From contig CAWFXD010000001.1 in assembly GCA_963819695.1 (NCBI GenBank), forward strand, positions 2,108,001 to 2,172,000: 64,000 nt of DNA, read 5' to 3'. Below are positions 8,399 to 16,658 of the stretch, in pieces; position 1 is the stretch's first letter; the number at the start of each line of letters is the position of its first letter. A program made the position numbers and the translations under genes. Below the pieces are notes generated by a model. That model was not told where the DNA came from. It did not search any database and was given only the letters and a program-made list of their open reading frames with translations. This DNA comes from DASZIT01 sp963819695. Its GTDB lineage: Bacteria > Actinomycetota > Acidimicrobiia > Acidimicrobiales > RAAP-2.

Positions 8399-8419
8399 TT
8401 TCGGTCCGTCGGACCGAAA
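8399..8419 (-). promoter_or_regulatory. Leader hairpin just upstream of the pilin 1 ribosome binding site
   Basis: Arms TTTCGGTCC (8399-8407) and GGACCGAAA (8411-8419) pair perfectly around a 3-base loop. On the pilin transcript the stem ends about 9 bases before the AGGAGG. It could stabilise the mRNA 5' end or modulate translation. The second pilin gene has no equally good stem at this position. Confidence 0.5.
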
Positions 8420-8499
8420 TCCCATCCGAATTACCACTCTGAGTTCCCTCCCCGAGGGGCAATCCGTTTTTTCTACCCCTACTGTCGGCACAAATTGCA

Positions 8500-8515
8500 A
8501 GGGACTTAAGTCCCT
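8500..8515 (-). promoter_or_regulatory. Perfect 16-bp palindrome matching the DosR (DevR) box core, upstream of pilin 1
   Basis: AGGGACTTAAGTCCCT is a perfect palindrome. Its 14-base core GGGACTTAAGTCCC fits the mycobacterial DosR consensus core GGGACTWWAGTCCC exactly, and the minus-strand flank starts TTA as against TTS in the full consensus. It lies about 120-135 bases before the pilin ATG, next to a possible -35 (TTGCAA, 8495-8500) with a weak TAGAAA-like -10 at 8475-8470. A site abutting the -35 is where response-regulator activators of this family bind. That a DosR-type regulator acts here is inference. Confidence 0.55.
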
Positions 8516-8583
8516 AATTTCACTTTCTGTGGAAATTTTTTCCGGACGACGAAGACTGAGGGCGAATCGGATTCGCTCTGCCG

Positions 8584-8615
8584 CGACCGTGCCCCTCCGA
8601 AGAGAGGCGCGGTCG
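8584..8615 (-). terminator. Imperfect GC-rich hairpin, GTGCCCCTC type
   Basis: Arms CGACCGTGCCCCTC (8584-8597) and GAGAGGCGCGGTCG (8602-8615) pair with one G-T wobble and one mismatch around the loop CGAA. It is the second of two hairpins after the stop of the membrane protein gene at 8701, read on the minus strand. Confidence 0.5.
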
Positions 8616-8650
8616 GCTCGAGCTCCGGCATGACCCTGGCTGCGGACGCC

Positions 8651-8675
8651 ACGGTGCCCTCCGTGAGGGCACCGT
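8651..8675 (-). terminator. Perfect 11-bp hairpin after the membrane protein gene
   Basis: Arms ACGGTGCCCTC (8651-8661) and GAGGGCACCGT (8665-8675) flank the loop CGT. On the minus strand it begins 26 bases after the stop at 8701, so it is a likely intrinsic terminator, though no U-tract follows. It shares the GTGCCC..TC stem with the hairpins at 7650 and 10192. Confidence 0.65.
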
Positions 8676-8700
8676 TTACCATCTCCAGGCTACGGCTTGT

Positions 8701-10140
8701 TCACCCAGATCTGACTTCTGGTGGGTGGCCGCCCACATTCCCAACGTCGGCTGGCGCCGACCATTCGGCCACCAGGTTGCTTCGGCCCGGGTACCCACAG
8801 GCGAGGACGACCGTGAGCATTACCGCCACCGGAAGCCACCATGTCCAGGGAGACAGGTGATAGTAGGCGAAGACCGTGACGACCAGACCGACCGTGGCGG
8901 CGATCCCGAACCGGAGACGACCCATCCGGGCGGCGGCGATGAGGGCCACGATCAGCGGAGGCGCCAAATAGTACGGCGTCATGACCGGTTCGAAATAGCA
9001 TCGCAGTGTCAATGCGAGTGCGCACAGCCAGATGAGGCCAACCGGGTTCGGGCGCTTCCGCCACACGAAGAAACCGATCACCAGTGCGAACATCAACCCG
9101 ATGGCTCGGATCGGACCACCTGAGACGAGGACCAATACGCCCGAGTTGATGGCACCGGTAATGGTGTGGAATTGGCCGTGCAGGTTTCCCAGTTGAATGC
9201 CAGTTACTCCCTTCGGAGCCACCTGGTGACCAACCCGAGGAGCCCACGCCACCCACGGCGTGGCGTGGTTGAGTGCGGGCGGGGTGGGCTGCTTGACCAA
9301 CGCTCGATAGGCATCAGACCAGTTGCCGGCGAGAGCAATTCCAGCCAACACCAATGCCGGGAGCACGGCTTGGAAGCAGAGCTTCACCCGGCGGCCCTTG
9401 GGAGACATTCCGATCGCAATGGGGAGCAAGAAGCCGACCAGCGGTTGGAAGACGATACCGATACCGATCAACCATCCAGTTCGGCGGCTCTTCCCGTCGA
9501 GAAGCAACCGCATGGCCTGTAAGGCAAAGGTGACCGCCAGCACATCCTCGGCGTGGCCCCAAACCGCCGCGACCGGCCAAGCCACAACGGCAACTGCCCC
9601 GATCAGCCCGATCCGAACGGGTGTCCGAACCCCCAGGCGCACGGCAACCGCGTCAGCGCTGAACAACACCGAGCAGGCCAACATCAGCTCGATCGGTTGG
9701 AGCAGGAGCGCGGCAGTGGGATAGGAGAGGAACATACTCGGCGCCGACTCGCTGAGACCGAGAGCACCGCTGAACATGGCCACCGGCGCCAACAGGACGG
9801 ACATCCCCGGGAAGGTATTGACGCCGTTCGCCGGATCGTAGATACCGCCGATGAAGCCCCACCCCACATAGTGGGCGGCCCGGAATATCCCCCACAGATC
9901 TCCACCTGTTGTCCACTGCGAGTGGTGGAGAACGAGGGGACCCCAGAGGAACATGTATCCGAGTCCGGCAAGCACCAACAGCCCGCTCCAGGCCAGCGGT
10001 ATCCAACGGGACCGGATCGGATGCCGATGAACTTTCGATGGTTGGTTCGATGCAGTGCTGCGAACGGTGGCCGAGGGGGCCTCGACAACCTCGTCAGTGA
10101 AGTTCGTTTCAGCGGCTAGCACGCTTGGTTCCCTTCTCAT
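8701..10140 (-). CDS. Polytopic membrane protein, GT-C/GT87 glycosyltransferase-like, between the two pilin genes
   Basis: The protein has 479 residues and about ten hydrophobic segments, starting near residue 48 after a soluble N-terminal region. GWGFIGGIYDPANGVNTFPG in the first extracytoplasmic loop and PVAAVWGHAEDVLAVTFAL in the middle resemble actinobacterial lipid-linked-sugar mannosyltransferases of the GT-C superfamily, such as GT87-like proteins that carry a WGH(A/x)ED-type motif. Such enzymes move a sugar from a polyprenyl carrier to an acceptor outside the membrane. The position, with a pilin gene on each side and terminators at both ends, suggests pilin glycosylation or envelope decoration, but that is inference. 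The ATG at 10140 has only a weak GAAAG upstream. No homologue was named with certainty. Confidence 0.6.
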   Translation of the reverse strand: MRREPSVLAAETNFTDEVVEAPSATVRSTASNQPSKVHRHPIRSRWIPLAWSGLLVLAGLGYMFLWGPLVLHHSQWTTGGDLWGIFRAAHYVGWGFIGGIYDPANGVNTFPGMSVLLAPVAMFSGALGLSESAPSMFLSYPTAALLLQPIELMLACSVLFSADAVAVRLGVRTPVRIGLIGAVAVVAWPVAAVWGHAEDVLAVTFALQAMRLLLDGKSRRTGWLIGIGIVFQPLVGFLLPIAIGMSPKGRRVKLCFQAVLPALVLAGIALAGNWSDAYRALVKQPTPPALNHATPWVAWAPRVGHQVAPKGVTGIQLGNLHGQFHTITGAINSGVLVLVSGGPIRAIGLMFALVIGFFVWRKRPNPVGLIWLCALALTLRCYFEPVMTPYYLAPPLIVALIAAARMGRLRFGIAATVGLVVTVFAYYHLSPWTWWLPVAVMLTVVLACGYPGRSNLVAEWSAPADVGNVGGHPPEVRSG

Positions 10141-10191
10141 CTTTCACTGCTGCAGGCAAGGCGCACCTGTTGTCCGAGGACCGTACGCTCG

Positions 10192-10223
10192 CGACAGTGC
10201 CCCTCCGGAGAGGGGCACTGTCG
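10192..10223 (-). terminator. Perfect 14-bp hairpin between pilin 2 and the membrane protein gene
   Basis: Arms CGACAGTGCCCCTC (10192-10205) and GAGGGGCACTGTCG (10210-10223) are exact complements around the loop CGGA. On the minus strand it begins 53 bases after the pilin 2 stop and ends 52 bases before the next start. It is a likely terminator or attenuator that would leave the pilin as a highly expressed single-gene transcript. Confidence 0.75.
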
Positions 10224-10275
10224 ATCGAACGCATGAGGCTTTAGGGAATCGAGCAACGCTGCTCGATCCACTAGG

Positions 10276-10937
10276 TCACACAGCGCCCGGGAATGCGGTA
10301 TTGCTGACGTTGGAGGTCGCCAACGAAAGGCCGAGGGCACCGCAACTCGATTCGAGGGTGCCGCCGTTAGCCTTGGCGATGCTGTAGACGCCGTACCAGA
10401 TGCCGACGCCGGTGGGGGCACCGACATCCTTGCCGCCGGTGGGAGCCGCAGTCACGCCCCAGGCATTGCCGGCCGCGGTCACAATGGTGTTGGTATTGTC
10501 TGCGATCCACCAGCACTCATTGGTCTTGTTGGCTAGGGAGAACACCACCGCACCGTTGGCGTCGGCCGAGGTCACCGCGCTGACTTGGCCCACGCCGAGG
10601 GCGCCACCGGCGGTCACGGTCGTGTTCATCGGCAGCGAGGGCTCGTTCTGGCCGATGGTGATGGCCAGGGTCAAGGCCGTCGTCGGGTAGAGCTGGTTGC
10701 TCTGCTCGTAGACGGTCTTGGCGTTGGTCAGCGCCGTGTTCAGGTTGGACTGAGCCGACCGGTCGTTGGCCGAGCCGGTCACCCCGAGGAACGTCGGAAT
10801 GGCGATGGCAAGCAAGATGGCCAAGATGAGCAGTACGACCATCAACTCGATAAGGGTGAAACCTGATCAGCAGATCCCTCTGCTTCGAACTCCGCGGCAC
10901 GCCGCTCGTTCAAGCGCTTCAAAAGCGTTGTCAACAT
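10276..10937 (-). CDS. pilA: Type IV pilin gene 2 (PilA-like), one frameshift in the leader
   Basis: A start at ATG 10937 (ATGATG; spacing to AGGAGG matches pilin 1) gives MLTTLLKRLNERRAAEFEAEG. One base is missing near 10866 (GATC where pilin 1 has GAATC). Restoring it gives ESGFTLIELMVVLLILAILL, with Gly/Phe cleavage and Glu at +5. The mature part continues AIPTFLGVTGSANDRSAQS, NLNTALTNAKTVYEQSNQLY and a variable C-domain with NECWWIADN and SSCGALGLS. The two cysteines could form the pilin disulfide loop. The full product is about 220 residues. It is the major-pilin candidate, since apart from one base its frame is open throughout. It is transcribed alone, with a terminator at 10192. pilC ends upstream of it on the same strand, with 214 bases between. 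Confidence 0.88.
10724..10916. repeat. Direct repeat copy 2: conserved 5' end of pilin genes
   Basis: This is the partner of 8166-8359. It is one base shorter because of the missing A in the leader region of pilin 2. Confidence 0.85.
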
Positions 10938-11151
10938 CATGACCTCCTGTGTCATTTGGTCAATAGACCTGGACCCCGCATCCGAGTTGGTCACGAGGGC
11001 AATGCGTTAGTTACTTCTCATTACTTCGGCATGTGCCGGTCAGGACTTGAGGAGTATTTCGGCCCTTTTACCAGGACGTTTGCAGAAAGGTTGACCACGT
11101 CGCCGAATTGTGCGGCCCGATACCCGATGCCGTCGAACCGACGGAGAACTG

Positions 11152-12385
11152 TCAGTTATGGATCAGTTTGATGTAGCTGAACATCGGGAGATACAGGCAG
11201 ATGACCATGGTGCCGACGCCTACTCCCATAATGACGGTGAGCAGGGGCTCGAGCAGGGACGTCAGGTTCTTGACCGTTGATTCGACTTCTTGGTCGTAGA
11301 AGTCCGCCACTTTGCTCAGCATGGCATCGAGCGCACCGGTTTGCTCACCCACTTCGATCATCTGGACGACCAGCGATGGGATGACGTCCTCGTGTTCCCG
11401 CAGAGGATCGGCGAGAGGGCGTCCTTCACGGACCCCTTCCTTGGCTTGGCGCAAGGCGTCTCCCAACACTCGGTTGCCGGCCGTATCCGCGCACAGATCC
11501 AAGGACTCGAGGATCGGCACCCCCGAGCTCATCAAGGAGGCGAGCGTCGAGGTGACCCGGGCGAGTGCCACTTTGTGGAACAGCGGCCCGAAGATCGGGG
11601 GTCGCAGCATCAGCCGGTCCCACTTCAACCTTCCCTCGTCGGTCTTGATCCACTTCCGCAGTCCGATGATCCCCCCGACGATGACCGCGATGATGACCAA
11701 CACCCACACGCTGGTGACGATCTTCGAGACATCGATGAGCATCTGGGTCGGAAACGGCAAGCTTGCCCGCCCAGCGTCTTGAAGAGATTCTGAAATACCG
11801 GCACGATGAAGATGATCATGGCGGTAAAGATGATGATCATCACGCCCAGCACCACCGCCGGGTAGGTCATGGCCGAGCGGATCGTGCGGTTCAGGTTCGC
11901 CTGCTTCTCGATGGCCGTAGCCAAGTTCTTCAGCACCTCATCGAGATTTCCGCCCACCTCGCCGGCATGCACGAGCGTGCAAAACAGATTGCGAGAACAC
12001 CTTGGGGTGCTTGGAGCAGGCGACCGAGAGTGAGGATCCCTGCTCAACGTCCAGATCGCACCGCCACCAGGACCCGCGCCAGTTCCTTGTTCTCGACCTG
12101 ACCGGCGAGGATCCCGAGCGAACGCACGACCGACAGGCCAGAATCGACCATCGTCGACAGCTGACGGGTGACGACCGCCACTTCCTTCAGTTTCACCCGA
12201 TCCGAGAGGCCCGGGATCTTGATCTCGGTCTTCATGGAGATGTTCGACTTCGGAGTAACCGCGATGGGCATGTAACCCATCTCGCGCAGCTTCCGAACGA
12301 CCAATGCCATGCTGTCGCCCTCGAGCTGCCCTTCGACCAGGCCTCCCGATTTGTCCCGAACCTTGTATTCGAATGTAAGTGCCAC
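11152..12385 (-). CDS. pilC: Type IV pilus inner-membrane platform protein PilC (frameshifted)
   Basis: Three frames together give a PilC/GspF protein of about 410 residues, the normal length. From GTG 12385: MALTFEYKVRDKSGGLVEG, then VKLKEVAVVTRQLSTMVDSG, the first T2SSF domain. The frame changes near 12055-12000. The middle part holds LVHAGEVGGNLDEVLKNLA and a membrane segment (VVLGVMIIIFTAMIIFIVPV). It changes again near 11765 into a second membrane segment and domain, with LARVTSTLASLMSSGVPILE, MIEVGEQTGALDAMLSKVA and LLEPLLTVIMGVGVGTMVI. PilC is the platform that couples the PilB/PilT motors to pilin polymerisation. A GAGG lies before the GTG. It follows pilT by 32 bases, in the order pilB-pilT-pilC. 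Confidence 0.88.
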
Positions 12386-12417
12386 TGTTCCCCTCTTTGT
12401 CGGGTAGCCCTGCTGGA

Positions 12418-14016
12418 TTAGGTCGTGAGGTGGCTGCGCAGATCGTCTTCGTTGTGAGACCGATCAAAGGCCACGCTTTCCGAAATGCGCCCGTTCTGCA
12501 CCAAGCGGGCAAGGCCCTGGTCCATCGTCTGCATTCCGTGCGAACTACCGGTCTGCATCAACGAGTAGATCTGATGGGTCTTGGCCGTCCGGATGAGGTT
12601 TCGGATTCCGGTGGTGCAGACCAGGACTTCGCAGCAGGGAGTCCGTCCCGTCCCCTCTTTGTTGATCAGGAGTTGCTGGGTGACGACCCCTTCGAGGGTG
12701 GCCGCCAACATCACTCGAATCTGCTCCTGTTGGGAGGTGGGGAACACGTCGATGATCCGGTCCACCGTCTGGGCCGCGTCCTGGGTGTGAAGGGTGGCGA
12801 ACACCAGGTGACCGGTCTCGGCCGCAGTCAATGCCGTCGAAATCGTCTCGAGGTCACGAAGCTCGCCGACCAGGATGACGTCCGGGTCCTGGCGCAATAC
12901 CCGGCGAAGGGCCTCGGAGAACGAGTAGGTGTCCTCCCCGATCTCCCGCTGGTCGACGATCGACCGATTGTGGGTGTGGAGGAATTCGATCGGGTCTTCG
13001 ATGGTGACGATATGCAATGGCTTGCTTCGGTTGATGATGTCCACCAGCGACGCCAGGGTGGTGGATTTACCCGATCCGGTGGGTCCGGTGACCAACACCA
13101 GACCTCGTCGAAGCTCGGTAAACGCACGGATGGAATCGGGGATCTCCAGCGAATCGAAGGTCGGGATCTCGTGGGGGATCGGTCGCATGGCTACGGCAAC
13201 CGTGCCGCGCTGCATCGAGACGTTCATCCTGAACCGACCGACGCCGGCGATCGAGTGCGAGGTGTCCAGCTCGAGCTCGGCCTCGAACCGTTCCCGCTGC
13301 GATGCCGGGAGGATCCCGAAGACCATCTCGCGGATTATTTCGTTTCCCAGCTTCGGACATCCCTCGATCTCCCGGATGGCTCCGTTCAAGCGGATGCACG
13401 CGGGCATCGCCGCGGTCAGGTGAAGGTCGGAGGCTCCCACTGACACCGCATAGCGCAGGAGATCGTCGATGTGCAGTGGCATGTCATTGCCAACCGACAT
13501 GGTGGGCATCGCCGGTGGCACCGCCGCTCCGCTCCGTCCTTCTGGGCATCCGCGGCGACCTGCAGAGGGCCGGAGGACACACACGCGGGCGATCACGGTG
13601 GGATCGGCCAACATCGGCACCACCCGATAGCCGACAAGGCCTGCGAGTGCATCAACGCGTTCGGGCGTCGGGGGATCGGCGAAGGCCACCACCAACTGGT
13701 TCCCGTCGAGTTTCAGCGCCACCGCGCCGTACTCGTGCCCGACCGCCTCGGGGATCAGGGCGAACACATGCGGTTCAGGCGCCGCCGACAACAGGTCGAC
13801 CGCCGGCAGGTGGGCCAGCTGGGCCAGGGCACCGACTACCACTCCCGGAGTCGCCACCTGCCTCTCGATGAGGATGGTGCCCAGAGATTGACCGGTCACC
13901 TCCGATTCGGCAGCCAGCGGCGCCAGATCGGATTCCGTGGCGTAGCCTCCGTCGACCAGAGCCTGGACCAGCCTGGATGACCATTCGGCCCGGGTGTCTG
14001 ACGTGACCGGGGTCAT
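12418..14016 (-). CDS. pilT: Type IV pilus retraction ATPase PilT with an N-terminal MshEN domain
   Basis: The protein has 532 residues, against about 350 for a typical PilT. Residues about 12-145 form an MshEN/GspE-N domain (GQSLGTILIERQVATPGVV, then LPAVDLL), which in other ATPases binds c-di-GMP. A low-complexity linker follows, then a canonical PilT from about residue 179 (MPLHIDDLLRYAVSVGASDL). Motifs are Walker A, GPTGSGKS, at 311-318, an Asp box, VTIEDPIEF, at 337-345, Walker B, DVILVGELRD, at 379-388, and a His box, AAETGHLVFATLHT, at 398-411. It powers pilus retraction as a cytoplasmic hexamer. The ATG overlaps the pilB TGA (ATGA). An internal start near 13482 would give a standard PilT. 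The linker (VCVLRPSAGRRGCPEG) might hide two compensating indels, so the fusion needs confirmation. Confidence 0.9.
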   Translation of the reverse strand: MTPVTSDTRAEWSSRLVQALVDGGYATESDLAPLAAESEVTGQSLGTILIERQVATPGVVVGALAQLAHLPAVDLLSAAPEPHVFALIPEAVGHEYGAVALKLDGNQLVVAFADPPTPERVDALAGLVGYRVVPMLADPTVIARVCVLRPSAGRRGCPEGRSGAAVPPAMPTMSVGNDMPLHIDDLLRYAVSVGASDLHLTAAMPACIRLNGAIREIEGCPKLGNEIIREMVFGILPASQRERFEAELELDTSHSIAGVGRFRMNVSMQRGTVAVAMRPIPHEIPTFDSLEIPDSIRAFTELRRGLVLVTGPTGSGKSTTLASLVDIINRSKPLHIVTIEDPIEFLHTHNRSIVDQREIGEDTYSFSEALRRVLRQDPDVILVGELRDLETISTALTAAETGHLVFATLHTQDAAQTVDRIIDVFPTSQQEQIRVMLAATLEGVVTQQLLINKEGTGRTPCCEVLVCTTGIRNLIRTAKTHQIYSLMQTGSSHGMQTMDQGLARLVQNGRISESVAFDRSHNEDDLRSHLTT

Positions 14017-16556
14017 GCCACCACCCGCAGCACTTCTTCGAGGGTCGTCTCGCCCTCGATCGCTTTGCGAAGGCCACTTTGACGCAGGGTAACCATCCCC
14101 TGCGAAACGGCCATCCTATGGATATCCTCCACGGATCCTCCTTCAATGATCAAGCGTTCGATCTCTTCTGTCATCGGCATCAACTCGGCCAATGCCTTGC
14201 GGCCCCGGTAGCCGGTGTTGGAGCAGGCCGAGCATCCCTTCGCCCGGAAGAAGCGAGGCTTACCCTCTTGCTCTTCGATTGCCTTCATCTCTTCGACCTT
14301 CCATCCTGCGGCCACAATTTCCGCCTCGGTGACGTTGTAACTCTCTTTGCAGTGCTCGCAGAGCCGCCGGGCCAGGCGTTGCGCCAACACCCCGGTGAGG
14401 GCGGAAGTGACCAGGAATGGCTGGAGTCCCATCTCCACCATGCGCATGGGCGTCGCCGCCGCACTATTGGTGTGGAGGGTGGCGAGCACCAGGTGGCCGG
14501 TGAGGGAAGCCTCGACGGCGATCACCGCGGTCTCCTTGTCCCGGATCTCCCCCACCAGCACGATGTCGGGGTCGGCCCTCAGAATCGACTTCAACGCCGA
14601 AGCAAACGTCAGGCCGGCCTTCACATTGAGTTGGACCTGATTGACGCCTGGAAGCCGGATCTCCACCGGGTCCTCGACGGTGATGATGTTCTTGTCCGGC
14701 GAGTTGAGCGCGCTGATGCGTCGCATAGAGGGTGGTGGATTTGCCCGACCCAGTGGGGCCGGTCACCAGAATCGTTCCGTAGGGCTTGGTGTAGATCCCC
14801 TCGTAGGTGGACAGGAGATCGTCGTCGAATCCCAGGTCCGGGAATCCCATGACGACGCTCGACTTGTCCAGAACCCGCATCACGATCTTTTCTCCGTAGA
14901 TGGTGGGCAGAGTCGCCATGCGGAGGTCGATCGCCTTTCTCCCGATGGTGACGGAAATCCGACCGTCCTGGGGAATCCGGTGCTCGGCGATGTTCATGTC
15001 GGCCATCACCTTGAGCCGGGTCGTCACCGCCGCAGCAATGGACCGAGGTGCGGTCGACACATCGTGGAGCACGCCGTCGATGCGCAGCCGGATCCGCAAG
15101 TTGGTGGCGGTGGGTTCGACGTGGATGTCGGACGCGCGTTCGTTCAGCGCCTGGACCATCAAGCAGGTTGACATAGCGGACGATCGGCGCCTCTTCGGTG
15201 ACCGCCTGGATGTCGTCCATTGCCGAACCGGGTTCGTCCCGGTCGAATTCGAGTGACGCCGTCTCGGCGACTTCGGCGGCGTCCCCGGCTCCGTAGGCCC
15301 GTCCGATTTGTGCATTGATCTGGCTGCGGGTGGCGACCACGACGGTGAAGTCCCGGCCCATGACGGTACGGAGGTCGTCCATGGCGAACACGTCGGTAGG
15401 GTTGGATGCCGCCACGACCGGTCGCCCAGTCTTCAGTTGGCGATGACCAGGACGTTGTGGTGGCGGGCGGTTGCTTCCGGAATCAGTTCCGACTCGGTGA
15501 AGTTGGCACCGATCATGTCGAGATCGACGAACTCGAGTCCCATCTCGCGTGCCATTCCCCACATCAGATCCGCTTCAGTAACCAGCTTCCTGGCCGTGAG
15601 AATGCGGGCGATGCTCAGGCCGGTGCGATGGTGCTCCTCGAGAACCGACTCCATGTCGGCCAACGACACCCGATTCCCCTCGATCAGGGCTTTGGCAAGC
15701 GGCGGGAACGTCGAAGCCACCCCGGGCTCAAGATCGGGTTCGGCTTGTTGCCCTTCGAACGTCGCAACCGCCTCGTCAACCAGATCGGCGGTCTCTGCGG
15801 CGGAGTCGACTTGTTCGGCGGGCGTCGCCGGCCGCAACGAGCGGGCCAAACGAGTCAACTCCGATGCATGGGCCGCCAAAACATCAGTCTCGGGGTTGAG
15901 TTCGGAACCGACCTCTTCGGCGAGAAGGGGATCGACGACATGTCCATTGACCGACGGCCCATGACTGAACGAGATCTCTTCGGGGACAACCGCCGGTTCG
16001 TGCGACGAGATACCCAAGGCATCGCCACGCGCGCCGCTCGGGCCCTCGTGGCCCGAGATGATGAGCTGCGGGAGTGGGGCGGTCGGGGCTGGCGGGGGCC
16101 TCCGGGCGCTTTCGAAACGATCGGCGTGGGTACCTCGGTGCGCCGGCTCCCCCGTAGAGCCGGTCGAGGAACCTGACGATCTGCTCTCGTGGCGCCACCA
16201 CCACGGTGAAGTCGCGACCCATGGAAGCCCGGAGGGTATCCATGGCGAAAATGTCGTCGGGGTTGGCCACCGCGATGACCGGGATCCCAAACTTCCGTTT
16301 GATGGCGACCACATGGTGCCGACGGGCTATCGCTTCGGAAAGCACCGTGGCGGTCTCGGGGTCGACGGGGCAACCGTCGAGGTCGACGAATTCCAGGTCG
16401 TGCTCGCGTGCCAGGGTGCGAGTGGCGTCGACTTCGCTCATGGACTCTTCATCGGCAGGTTCTGGGTCAACATTGAGCCTGGGCCCCAGGTTCATCCTGG
16501 GCCTTCTCAGCTGGATCAATGGAGATGGAGCGCAAGTGCCTGACTCGATACGCCAA
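14013..16556 (-). CDS. pilB: Type IV pilus extension ATPase PilB with two MshEN domains (several frameshifts)
   Basis: The locus encodes about 845 residues in pieces. The N-terminal MshEN domain has AREHDLEFVDLDGCPVDPET and ANPDDIFAMDTLRASMGRDF. The frame changes near 16155. A long acidic linker and a second MshEN domain (MAREMGLEFVDLD) follow, with changes near 15435 and 15165. The ATPase core has ALNERASDIHVEPTATNLRI, then Walker A, GPTGSGKS. After a change near 14728 come VTEDPVEI-like IITVEDPVEIRLPG, Walker B, DPDIVLVGEIRD, TGHLVLATLHTN and a zinc-binding CEHC...CSAC pair. The C-terminus is EGETTLEEVLRVVA. The start is uncertain: a TTG at 16556 has a strong GGGAGG and reads MAYRVRHLRSISIDPAEK, but needs one more frame change near 16480; ATG 16441 is the alternative. 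PilB powers pilin polymerisation, and MshEN domains commonly sense c-di-GMP. Confidence 0.88.
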
Positions 16557-16658
16557 GATCCCTCCCGGTGCTACCGTTCGCGGGCTTTGGTCCAACTTCC
16601 GCCCCCCATCGGCTCTCCAGCCCCTTAACTCCTGGTCAGGGGCGAATTCCGGCGTCGG

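Larger units (their letters stand above)
8381..8700. other. 320-base regulatory region between pilin gene 1 and the membrane protein gene
   Basis: No protein-coding gene is seen here. In order of increasing coordinate it holds the pilin Shine-Dalgarno, a 9-bp leader hairpin (8399-8419), an AT-richer promoter segment with T-runs near 8467-8472, a 16-bp palindrome (8500-8515), and two GC-rich hairpins (8584-8615, 8651-8675) that probably end the transcript of the upstream minus-strand gene. Confidence 0.7.
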
